A stretch of DNA of 64,000 nt from Prochilodus magdalenae. Its lineage: Eukaryota; Chordata; Actinopteri; Characiformes; Prochilodontidae. The DNA is taken from the NCBI GenBank assembly GCA_024036415.1, contig JAMWET010000765.1, forward strand, positions 876,501-940,500, read 5' to 3'. A program made the translations under genes and the position numbers. The notes below the pieces were generated by a model. That model ran no database searches. It was given only the letters and a program-made list of their open reading frames with translations, and was not told the origin of the DNA. Shown here one piece after another: positions 18,821-30,900 of this stretch; position 1 is the stretch's first letter, and the number at the start of each line of letters is the position of its first letter.

Positions 18821-18960
18821 CTGCCTGTGTTCCTGCGTCCCTCTTGGTCCAGCAACTCAGCCAGCGTCACACTCAAACACCACAGTCATATGACCGTTTT
18901 CCTCCAATGGCGTTTCAGCAGACGAGCCTACGTCAGCCGAGGGGGCTGCACCGGAAGACG
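18821..18960 (-). promoter_or_regulatory. Possible PJA2 5' untranslated exon and promoter area
   Basis: On the minus strand, GGAACACAGGCAG followed by GTACAG gives a good donor at 18821/18820. It is preceded by GC-richer sequence with several CpGs (CGTCAGCCG and CACCGGAAGACGAGCTGCG on the + strand). The first coding exon starts internally at 17603 and needs an upstream exon, which this could be. Splicing and the start of transcription are inferred. Confidence 0.4.
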
Positions 18961-19129
18961 AGCTGCGTCTCCACAAGTTCCGCGTTTTAATACAATAATA
19001 ACATTAAGTTCGGTGATCTCCAGAATTCAGATATTAACAAAATAAAATGACTAAATAAATGAGTCAGTAGGTTAAGGTAATTGGCCTGCAGTTAAAAAAT
19101 ATGTACAGGTACAGGAATCACTTTTCTGG

Positions 19130-19477
19130 GTTTACAGAACTCAGCTGTTCATTTTGCGCAAAAGACCCAGAAAATATAAACCATATATTATTTATAGGTC
19201 ATAATTCTGAAGAATATTAAAAAGATTGATCCAAATATGTTTCAAATAAATTCGGACTCTGTGTAGACGTAAACCTTAAAGACTTATTTGGTTTTTAGGT
19301 CTAGGGACTCTTCTTTTGTAAATACCATTTAGGATCTGATTTGGGCTTATTTGGGATTCCCTTTTGGGAAAATATTACTTATATTAGGGGTCAAATAATG
19401 TTTTTCACGTCTCAAATGTCTCCTAAATAAGTAGTAAAAGTTGTGTCTGCTGTCAGATTATGACGAATATTAGCCTT

Positions 19478-19531
<54 letters not shown>
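19130..19531 (+). pseudogene. L1/Tx1-type LINE fragment followed by an (AAT)n run
   Basis: From about 19145 one frame reads CSFCAKDPENINHILF, like the Cys-rich block downstream of the reverse transcriptase in L1-type elements (CSFCxxxPETIxHLF). About 230 bp later, other frames give GLFGIPFWEN and FHVSKCLLNK-like text, typical of the adjoining L1 region. The fragment ends in about 17 AAT units (19479-19531), a usual place for a LINE 3' tail or a microsatellite grown from one. Confidence 0.5.
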
Positions 19532-19533
<2 letters not shown>

Positions 19534-20574
19534 AGTTTTTACTTGACATGAAAAATTAGCTTATTTTACAGTTTAGTTTACAACCTATGGCTGATATACA
19601 TTTCAGTGCTTCTGAAATGTGATTTGATGTTGATGATGTTTATCTACTAGTGTAAAATTGTCAAAAAATAATAAATATATAAGCAAAGAAAAAAACCATG
19701 ATCAGACAAAGTGGAGTAGTAATCTAACTGTGCTGAACTCATGGAACAGTAATCATGACCAACACAGCATGGATAAAGTGAAGGTAACAGAGTGTTAATT
19801 AAAGATGTAGACCAATATATATCATAAACATACATCAAATTTAGCACTATCTCTTTAACCAGTTCTGATACACACCGGTAAAAGCATTATTAACACACAT
19901 TGGAGTCTTTTAGATGCCGTTATGTTCAACACTCTGCACAGCAGCATGGCTTAGTGTGGGGAATTGTCCCCGACTGAAAGCATGGGGCTTATTAAGCTCA
20001 GGCTGCACACCCGCAAACCTGTCCAACAGAAGAACTGCAAAATTTTTGTGGTTGTGTTGTTGGGTGGGGTTGGTGTATCAGAATGAAATCACTGCTACAC
20101 AGAGTAGTGTGGGACAGTGTATGTGGTCAGGCTTGTGAGGCTTGGTCACACTGCTTTAGGGTCCTTACAGTGGTAGGACTTTCCACTGAACTCTGCACAG
20201 CTCAGTTAGCCATGTTTACTCAGCGTTCTGCTATCTCGAATACTTTGCATCGCTCAGGCTTTTACTATTTGCATATTGTGTAATTAGAGCTTCTGCGAAT
20301 GACCAACTGTAAATACCAGTATACCAGTGTTAGTGTAGAGACGGCCTGCCTGTGGAGTGACACATCTATAGACCATTGTTTTAGACCCCCAGGATACTTA
20401 CTAGGGAGGCAATGTGTGGAATCATGTTAGATACAGACCCAGATCAATAACCCTCAAAAAGTTTAACACCTTTAACCAAGTGGCACCAACAGTCACAGAG
20501 GAACAACACACAACAAGGAACAACAGCATACATGAAGCAGAGTGCTGAGTACTACTGGAGATCAGCGTTGACCG

Positions 20575-21050
20575 AATCAGCTGTGAGTTCTGTTCCAGAA
20601 TGGGATAAACTGTTCTATAATTATACTGTACTGTAACATACACACCACTCACAGTCAGGAGCCAGCAACCAAAGCTATCCAGTCAACAGCGTCCTGTGGC
20701 CACTGATGAACACTGCACAGTGCAGAAGCAGATGAGCTGTTGTCTCCGACTGTACATCTACAAGGTGGACCAGGAATGTAGGAATGTCTAACAGAGTGTT
20801 TAAACATTCCAGCAGCACTGCTGTGTCTGATCCACTCACCCCAGCACAACACACACTAACACACGTCAGTGTCACTGCAGTACTGAGAATGATCCACCAC
20901 CCACCTAATATCTGCTCTGTGGTGGTCCTGTGGGGGTCCTGACCATTGAAGACCAGGGTAATAAATTTTACAGAGAAAAAGACTGGAACTGTACAACTAC
21001 AATATGCTCCTATATGGTCAGTGAAGCTGACAGAGTGGAGTAGGTGTAGC
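20575..21050 (-). repeat. Second copy of the palindromic teleost repeat
   Basis: It contains AGTCAACAGCGTCCTGTGG, CAGATGAGCTGTTGTCTCCGA, ACATCTACAAGGTGGACCAG, TTTAAACATTCCAGCAGCAC, GTGTCTGATCCACTCACCCC, CACGTCAGTGTCACTGCAG and GCTCTGTGGTGGTCCTGTGG. The first and last parts are approximate inverted relatives of each other. It matches 1905-2215. It lies between the divergent PJA2 and MAN2A1 starts, ending about 70 bp before the CpG-rich MAN2A1 leader. Confidence 0.7.
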
Positions 21051-21119
21051 TACGGGGAGGTGGTTCTGATGTTCTGATCGGACCGTGTGTGTGTGTTTAA
21101 CTGTACTGACTTTCTGCTT

Positions 21120-21527
21120 GTATAACGCGCTGGCCCATCGTGTACCTGAGCGCCTGTACATCTTTAGGCGGCGCGCTTTCTCGTTCTGAAGCACTTCCTG
21201 AGCCGCTCGAGCGAGCTGGGAACGGGGGGCAGGGCTGTCAGTTAGACCACTGCTCGTCACGATCTGCTGAATCACACAAACTCTTCCGCGTCGTGAAAAC
21301 TTTGGGGAGGCCAGGACGCGGTCGGTGTCCGGCTACCGAGCAGGGCAGCTGTGAACAGTCACTTCTCAGGAGTTCTGAAACTTTCCGCCGGTGAAGTCTC
21401 GATCGCTCGAGAGACCAGAACGGATATTTCATCATCGTGTTGCTCATGAGTTCATAGCACACGGGTTATTAGCCGAGAGGAGTCGGACACCACGGCTGTC
21501 TGAATGGAGCGGGCAGTGTGTAGTGCG

Positions 21528-21572
<45 letters not shown>

Positions 21573-21662
21573 CGAGCGCGTATAGTACGTAGTGTATAGT
21601 TTGTGTAGTGTGCAGTGTGTGAGTGTAGTGTGTGTGACTGTAGTGTGAGTGAAGCCAGAGAA
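21120..21662 (+). promoter_or_regulatory. CpG-rich promoter and 5' leader of MAN2A1
   Basis: CpGs are dense compared with the rest of the window (GGCGGCGCGCTTTCTCG, GGACGCGGTCGG, TTTCCGCCGG, GATCGCTCGAG). This is consistent with a promoter-proximal island. A (TG)n run of about 15 units with a CGCGCGCG tail lies at 21531-21568, about 100 bp before the ATG. No TATA box stands out. Transcription start is not determined. Confidence 0.55.
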
Positions 21663-21803
21663 ATGAAGCTCAGCAGGCAGTTCACACTTCTGGGCAGTGC
21701 CGTGTTCTGTGTGGTGGTGTTCTCACTGTACCTCATGCTGGATCACCTTCAGTCAGACCACAGCAGGAGCCCACACAGTAATGTAGAGAACGTACGTATT
21801 CTT

Positions 21804-21834
<31 letters not shown>

Positions 21835-24800
21835 ATATCATTAAAGAACTGGAGGGTACATGTGTGGAGTGTGTGTGTACACAGTGCTGTACACGGCCTG
21901 TGACACTCTGAGTCCAGGTTAGGACTGACTGACCAGCCTCGGTGTGTGTAAAACAGTCCAGTATTGATCAAACAGCCTGTTAGTGTGTACAAGTTCTGTC
22001 TGAGTGTGTCCAGGTCCTGCTGTCTGCCATTAGCTGCTGCTTTGGTCCAGTTGTGTCCACCTTTCTGGTGAACCTCCTTAGTGCAGCTGAACACAGTAGC
22101 TCACTCAGAGCATCATCATTTAAACACTGGGTTATTGATCTATTGAATATTGATCTGCTGAATATTATCTGTGACACGAGATATGAATGTCAGAGGACAG
22201 CCGGAGGAACAGAGACAGTTTGACGCAATTCGAAGTGATCGGCTGCCAACCCCCGCCTTTCCATACCCACCTGTTGATAATTCTGAGAACTTTTCTTCTG
22301 TTCTTTAACTGGAACATTCCTCACATAAACTCACTGCCGGAGGACCCCAGTTCCACTGTCCGCCACTGCATAATCCGGTCTTTATGAGAACTGCTGTGTT
22401 GAATGAGTAGAAATCTGCCTGAGGCACTGTTGTCGGACAGGATGGAGTTACAGTTCTGTATTGTGTAGGTAATGCAGAAGGAGAAATACTATCTTATGAC
22501 CCCCCCCCCACACACACACACCTCTGGGGTTTAACCTCAAACCGCTTTATATGTCCTTGTTTACACCTCAGTGACTCTGTAGAGATTTAGAAAAATTGGT
22601 GGAGTATCCCCTTTAAGTAAGGTAACCTGGGCTTGATCTGTAGCCTGCGTGTGTGTACTGTAGCACACAGACTGTTAGTTACAAGGAATTCACCTAAGAG
22701 CAGGAACATTAGACTGTGTGTAACCTGAGGAGCTCTTTATTAACCGTACTGTCTGCAGGAGAAACAGTAAACATAATCTCCCCATAACCGAGACCCCTGA
22801 GACCCTGACAGCGTGAAACACCTCCACCAGCACCAATACCAGCTGTTTATTTATTGGGCATGTACTGGACATGTTTCTGGATGCAGGTCACATCAATATT
22901 CAGGTGCTCTTACATACAAAAATTTTCATTTGGTCCAGATTTGGTGGACACATTCCCTGGAGTTTACTGGCTGTTCCAGGTTGTCCACCAGACTGGGATT
23001 TTGCAGGTAACATCAGGCTGTTCAGCAGATCAGTGTTTACTGTCACCTCAACCAAAGAACCCATTTCCATGTAACTAAGCAACTCCAGAACATCACACAG
23101 TTCTGGTTTGGTCTGGGGAGATTCTATATTTCAGAGGTAAAGTCTCCAATGAGAGACAGTATGAACTTCTACATGTCTGATTAGCTAAAAAGTTCAAATC
23201 TACCTGGTTTAAAGATGTTAAAGCTGCTGTTTCACTGGGCGGATACTCTGTACTCGAAGTTGTGGTTGTAGGAATGAACCTTGTACATCATACATTCAGT
23301 GAAGACATTCTTATTCATGTTGTCTGTTTCTGTCTGTTTTCTTGTTAGGGCCAGCTGGGCGTCCTTCAGGACAAAATAGATCACCTCGAAAAACTGCTGG
23401 CACAGAATAACAAGATCATCGCCAACATCAGGGATTCAGTGATTAACCTGAGGAAGTCAGTTAAGGGTGGCAAAGGGTCTCTGTACGGTGGAAACTTCAG
23501 CAACGACCTGATGGACTTGGTGCCCGCTGCTCCTCTGATGTTACCTATAGACTCGGAGGACTGCCAGTTCTCAGCTCAGACCTACTCTAAGGCTGCAGGT
23601 GCTGTACAGGTATGATACAGAACTGGACTGAAGGTGTGACGCTCGTTTGGGGGGTGTAAAGGTTAAAACCCTGCAGGATGTTACTCTCCAGGTGTGCAAA
23701 CACGGCAGTTAAGAGTAAGCTCAGCTATTTATCTGTGTGTTATCTGTAAAATGAGACTGTAGAGTTTAGTGGACTTGCAATCTTCTGCATAAGACTGTAT
23801 GAGATATTAAACTGTGTCAAGAACATAGAGGTGTGTTTTGACAATCAAATCAGTGATTTTGAGTGGCAGCAGTGACGAGGCTCTCTCTGCTGAAGCTACA
23901 GACAGAATAAGTTTAGAGCCTCACTCCCTGTCCCTCAGGCTAAGACATACTGGTGTGAGTGAGTAGAGAGTGAAGAATACACATACCTTACAGTGACAAA
24001 ACTCATGTAGCAGTGTGAGAGGAGCCTTCTGAACTGATTCAGAATATTTAGATGAGTGAGGAGGAGAACTAGATATGCCGGTTAAACCAGTTCCACTGTA
24101 TTGGTTAGAGCATGTGCCGTGCCGTGCTGTTTCCTGTCTGTAACCCTACCTCTGTTGCCCTGCATGTATAGAGGGTATGCACTGACATCACTTTCCCACC
24201 AGGATAGGTGGTGATTCTGGGATCAGTAACTAAAGGGGTCCCTCAGGGTTCACTTCTAGGCCCAGCTCTATTTTCAATTTACTTACTGGTCCTGTGATGT
24301 TGGGCTGTAAACTGTTATACTGTACTACGAACTCAGTAGGTAGCTGCTGAAAAACTGCAGTGCTTCTTTGACTTCCAGCAAGTTATACTTTAAACCCATA
24401 AATTAGTCTTAAATGTTAATGCTGTTTTGCAGACCTGCTCATACTATGAAAGAGTAGCTGGGTGTTGGGTTGGAGAGGGTCTCATCTGTTTCCCAGTGAG
24501 GAAAGCAGGAAGGCGATTGTGAAGGCAGCTTTCCTGTCTGCTCTGGATTGTGGTGTGCAGTATAGGAATGCCTCAGCAAGCGCGTTGAAGTGCTCTGGAC
24601 CTGTTTGTCGCTCTGCTCTGAGTTTATTGCTGGAGGTCCATGCAGCACTCATCACTGTGTTCTATATGAGAGTGGAATGGTTCTCTATCTGTAAGACAGT
24701 AAACACACTAGTTACTTTTTACCCATAATGCTCTTGTCGGTCAGATGCCAGAGTATATACCCTCCACGCTCACTGTGAAGGACACACTTTATGAAACCCG

Positions 24801-26572
24801 ATCAGATGGGTTTATGCTACTCAGGGTTCCCTGAGTAGGGGTTTTACTGAGCTGTGTCAAACCGTCTTTGGTTATTGTGCACTAGTGAGCTGAAACGGGC
24901 TACAAGCTACACTTAAGCCTGACACGCTAATTTCTCCTGAGTTATTAAAATGTTAATTTCTAATTATTTTAATAATGCTTGTTTACTGAGTTGAACCAGG
25001 ATGTAAACAGTGTGAGGCGCTGAATGCGGACACTGTTAATCTGATTAGTGGTGTTTTGTTTCAGATGCTGGATGTGTATGATCTGCTCAGCTTTGATAAC
25101 CCTGATGGAGGCGTATGGAAACAAGGCTTCGATATCACATATGAAGAGAACGAATGGGATAATGAGCCTCTGCAAGTGGTCGTTGTTCCCCATTCACATA
25201 ACGACCCAGGTGAGTCATTAAAGCTTGTCTGAAACCACGCTGATACCCGCACATTTCCATATTTTAAATTTTCTGTTTAGGACTACTTAGATCTGACATG
25301 ATGGAACCCCACATGTTCTATTCCATACAAGATATCTGGGTACCTTTTCTACAAGGAGAGGTTCTTGCTTCTAGGCTTAGATATAGAGTTCTGTTAAATG
25401 TGCACACGGCAGGGCTAAAGGTGACTGAGTAACAGCCTATTGGCCCTCTTTGGCCCCCTCTGGAGGATGAATGAATGAGTTAATAAATAAATAAATAAAT
25501 AAATATTTTAATTGTTGTTGTGGCTGCATAAATCGAGGCAACCCTGAATAATTAAAGTTAGACCAGATTAAATCACTGTATTATTTTAGGTATGCCTTCT
25601 TAGGTACGTTTGAGCAGAGATCTATACTAATGACTGTGAAGTGTTTGTGTAGATATGACCAAGTGCTTGCTGAGTTACAGACAGTTTACTGGTGTGGTCT
25701 AATACACTGGGTACACAGGCGTCTTAGCCTGATGTAGTAGATTGTGTTTTTATAGAGCCTGTTAATCCAGAGTAAGTGTTGTAGTTGCAGAGCTCCTTAA
25801 TCTGTGTAGATATTCAGATTAGATCAGAACCTTCTGACACCAAGATGAAGGCAGCTTCGGAACCGCCAGCTCCTTGTTGGAATATTCTTCTGGCTCTATT
25901 TAGAACTTGGATCTTATTCTGTTTGAATCCCCCACCAGCTAAAACTTACAGCACGTACAGAAAGAGGTTATGCCATGGCTGCAGGGCAGCTCTGTCCTGT
26001 ACTGCAAAAACAGGAAGTTCATTTCTAGATAGCTGTTAGTGACCTGACCAGTGGTGTGTGGAGGAGTTGGGCAGATACAGAAGAGATTAACTCCCAGACA
26101 GCAGACTAGGTGGCCTTCTCGGTCTGTGTGTGTATGTATGTGTGTGGTTTTATTGGGAATGTGTTCATATATACTGGACTTTTTAAACGTGCGTGTCAGA
26201 AAGGCAGCGACAATCAGAACATTCGAATTTCAAATTTATGCAGGTGAAAACCCTCGAAACCTCGAGGCTGTTAAAGATAACTACAGTCATTTGCCTGAAA
26301 TCTTGTTATTTGGTTTTCAAAGCAAGTGAAAATGCACCTGCGAGCCAAACTGGTAAGGTTAGTTCTAGAGTTACAGGCCTGTCATCCCCGAACGGCTGTT
26401 TGCACACGTCACTCACTCACAGCACTAGGACTGCTCTCAGTCATTGCCCTTTGTTCCTTACTCGTATTGCTGACGTGTATGATAACCTGGTCTGCAGTAT
26501 TTGTACTGGATTAGAAATCACCTATAGTCTTACCTGGTGACTAGATCTGCAGTTTAAGACTCACTGTGATTA

Positions 26573-26616
<44 letters not shown>

Positions 26617-26728
26617 TTATATATACTCACACACACATATATAGCAGTGAACTAAAATGTTTAGTCTTAATCTTCAGATCTTGTCACTAGATAGGACTAA
26701 GGGCAATATCTAATCTAGTATAAATACT

Positions 26729-26766
<38 letters not shown>

Positions 26767-27876
26767 GTATATATACCCTAATTGATGTTTTAGAAGACGG
26801 CGTGACTCACTATGAACAAATGAAAACATAAACATCATTTAGGGTAACCAGCGTCCTGTCTTTCCTGTCCCAACTGTGTAATGAGTTGCAACCCCGAAAT
26901 GCAGGATGTCTATTAACAAACCATTCAAAGTGGACCAGACAGAACAGGAAGTGTCTCGGTTTCATGCTGTTTGCAATCAAATTAAATTTAAATGCACAAA
27001 ACACTTCTGTGCAGTTCTTATGTGCAGTTTCCATGCACTGCTGCTGTTCTCTGACGGGGAGGTTGTATTTCAGCCTTGTTGTAAAAAACAAATAAACAAA
27101 TTTTTTCTAGTCAGATTACCCTCACAAATCACCCAAACTCCTCCCCCACAGTGTCACAACCTAAACCACATGTTCGTTAAGTCAGACACACTAACCCACA
27201 GCTTCAGCTTGTGTGGACACCTAAAACTGGGCTTCTGCAGACACTGTGATGGACCCACTGAGAGTGGTCTTGCCTGTTCAGTGTGCAGTAGTAACAGCTA
27301 CTCGTATAACAGTATCAGTACTGAACACTGTGAAACGGTTGAGAACTTGTTTCCTGCGGTATCAAGATTATTCATATCAGACGTGCGGTACTGTGTGTGT
27401 TTTCCTCTCAGAGAGGCTTCTGTGATGTACAGTGAGCGAGGAAGTCTAGCACTGGAGTTCATACTGTCAGAACGGAGGTGGAGCATGTTCACATCCTTTC
27501 TAACCAGTCACATGTGTGCCGGTGCTCCGTGACTCAGAGCACAGTTCAGCTCCTTAGTGGGTTACTGTGTTCCAGGGCTATTCTGAGAAAGGCAGCCTGT
27601 AGATTGTAGAAGGGAACCCGAATATACACCTGGCTAACGCACCGGCCAGTTATTCAAAACTGAATAGGTCGTAAAACCATATTTGTCTTTTGGAACTGTG
27701 GAATCTCAGTCTTTAAAACAGCCAGAGCCGGATAAAGCATGATACAATGACATATACCCCTGTATAGCGCGTCTACCACATGTGACAATTGTTCTGTACG
27801 TAGAATTACAGAAATATAGGGATAAACGGAAATACTGAAAATAGTTCTAAAGTGTTGTTTTATTATTTTTATTAGA

Positions 27877-27907
<31 letters not shown>

Positions 27908-30900
27908 TTCTTTATTTCCTTTTTTGTACGTTCAGTGCACATAATGTGTAATGAGAAAAATCTGAATGAGTAAAAAAATAAAAAAAACTATAAAATCTTT
28001 TTTCCAGTAACTTCCATTAAGATTAAATGCAGCTTTGGGTCGTTTCTGTTGGTCCATTCATCATTAGATGTTTACAGTGGTGAACAGCAGCTGCTGAGTT
28101 TAAATGGTACAGTAGTGTAACCACCAAATTGTATATACGTGTTTTTCACAGGACAGTGAATATATAGTACTGAGTTATTAATTATCCTATCAGTCCAGAA
28201 TTTGAATGTAGATTTAATCTGTATTCAGCGACAAATAAATATGGAGCTCTCAGCTCTTGTGTGTACACTCATTCACAGCTACAGCAATGCTAGGGCTAAG
28301 GCTACAGCAGTGCTACGGCCACAGCAGTGCATCTAATGATAACAGATTAAACTGTGATGCATGCTGCTGTGTGTTACTGTGGTGAACCAGGAAATGCCTC
28401 TGTCAGAAATGCCCCTTCTCCACCTTAATGTCCCAGTTTTTTTTGTTTTGCTGGTGTAGCAGCTGACAGCTTTCCTAAATGAACTAACACTAAATAAGCC
28501 CACCAATGACTGCGTTCCTTAGGGTGGCTGAAGACGTTTGATGACTACTACCGGGACCAGACACAGTATATCCTGAACAACATGGTGGTGAAGTTACATG
28601 AAGACGAGCGAAGGAAAATGATCTGGTCTGAGATCTCCTACTTCTCCAAATGGTGGGATAACATCGACGCCCAGAAGAGGGATGCTGTCAAGAAGTAAGA
28701 CATCTTTCTGACATTAACTCCTCCATATTCTTCTCCTCCTTCTTCTTCATCTTCTTCCTTATCTTCTTCTTCATCTCCTTCATGTTCTTGTTCTTCTTCT
28801 CCCTCTTCTTCATATCCTTCACCTTTTTTCTTTATCTTCCTAATCTTCCTCTTCTTCTTCATCTCCTTCTACTTCATCCTCTTCATCTCCTTCTTTTTCT
28901 TCTCCTTTTTTTCTTTCACCCTTTCCTTCTTAATCTTGTTCTTCTTCTTCATCTTCTCCTCCTTCATCTTTTTCTTCTTCATTTTCCTCTTCTTCATCAT
29001 CTCCTTTCTCCTCTCCTTCCCCTTTTTTCTTCTTCTTTTTCTTCTTTATCTTCTTCTTTACCTTCTACTTCTTATCCATCTTCGTCATATTCCTTTCTTT
29101 TTATCTTCCTTTTCTCGTACTTCTTCTTCTTCATCATCCTCTTCTTCTTCTCCATCTTTATCTTTTTCTTTTTCTTCTTCTTCTTCTTCATTTTCTTCTC
29201 CGTCTCCTTACCCTTTTTCTTCTTCGTTTTCTTCTTTATCTTTTACTTCTTATACTTCTTCTTCAAATTCCTTTCTTTTTTTATCTTCCTCTTCTCGTAC
29301 TTCTTCTTTATCATCCTCTTCCTTTCCTCCATCTTCTTCTTCTTCTTCTTCTTCTTCTTCTTCTTCTTCTTCTCCTTCCCCTTTTTTTTTCTTCTTCTTC
29401 TTTATCTTCTACTTCTTATCCTTCTTCTTCATATTGCGTTCTTTTTTATCTTCCTCTTCTCGTACTTCTTCTTCATCATCCTCTTCTTCTCCTCCATCTT
29501 CTTCATCTTTTTCTTCGTCTTCCTCCACCCACATTCACCAACCACACGCAAGAGTTTCTCACACGGTTTCTAACCAGGCAGTCAGTTAGAAGAGGAGTCC
29601 AAAAGGAAAGGGCCACTCAGACAGAGCTCCAGAAAGCCCTGAAGCTCTGGGTGCGTTACAGGGAAAACAACAGGAAATGGTCTCGATTGCCATAGTCTCC
29701 ATTCACAATCACCTTGGAAGACCCTGTTACTAAAGGAAAGAGGTGCTTTAGCTCACCTGAACCTTTACTGCAGGTTGCTTGGGTGTAATGTGGTCAGACG
29801 AGACAGTACAGCATGCAGTGTTTCGATAAGAAGTGGCTCTGCATGTGAGATACCATTCAAACAGTGAACTCAGAGGAGGAAGCAACGAGGGCTGGCTCTC
29901 TTGTCATGGTACTAGCAGACTCCAGATTATCGAAGGGAGTATAAATGGAGCAATGTGCTGGGAAATTCATGAGAAGAATCTGTTGCCATCAAGACACATT
30001 GGTGCATCCAAAGCATGGAGCAGATGAGACTTGGTTCCACAGTAAGACAGTAAAGGTGTTGGAAACTAGCACCCTGTAGAAGCTCCGGAATCTTCCAGAT
30101 TCAAAGACTGTTTGGAAATCAGCCTGTTTGCAAAATTCCACCTGAACAGCGTGAAATATCAGTTTGTTCGTACAGTAAGCCTGAAGCTGACACTGCAACA
30201 CGGGCTTCTCAGTCCACCAAGTCTTACATTCAGTTTTCCACTGAGATCAGTTAAACCGTGATCACTTCCACACCATGGAATGCAGCTCTCATTCCACAGA
30301 CATGGTGAGACTCACTCCCACGGCAGCAGCAGTGCCAGGATTTCTTTCCCCTCTTGGTCCACAACTAATTAGCGTGAGGAGCTGAACTCATGGGCAGCTG
30401 AGTTTGTGGTGTGTTCAGCTGAACCAGCTAGAGTTTATATGCTACTAACATTTTCCAGATGAAGTACTTAATGACTTTTGCTGATGAGTCATAATTGGGG
30501 TTTAGTGTTTAAATCCAGTGTGTTGATTTGATGACAGAAGTTTTAGAAGTTTCACTGGATTTTTTAATTACAGAATTTGGAGTCATTAGATTAATGAGTT
30601 CAGGACTGGAGTGCATTTCCGGTGGTAATGGTGGTATTAAGCTTATATCCGTAAATTTCCGTAATTTACTAGAAGCAGAAAACGTTTTTCAGAAGTTTCT
30701 CAGCAGTAGTTTTAGTTTTCATTACCACTGCACATACATAAGTTAAAGGAAACCTGTCTGATATTTTTCAGCCTATGACATAAACAATTACGTGTTTTTG
30801 TTTATTTGTGTCTCTGGTCAGGCTTATAGAAAGAGGTCAGCTGGAGATCGCCACCGGGGGCTGGGTGATGCCTGACGAAGCCAACGCACATTATTTTGCG

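Noticed and set aside
26906..27532. 208-residue open frame in MAN2A1 intron 3
   Set aside because: No recognisable domain, a poor start context and no splice partner. It is most likely a chance frame.
28782..29589. Phe/Ser/Leu-rich frames of 263 and 217 residues
   Set aside because: Composition artefact of the pyrimidine tract. Neither frame has complexity or a plausible start.
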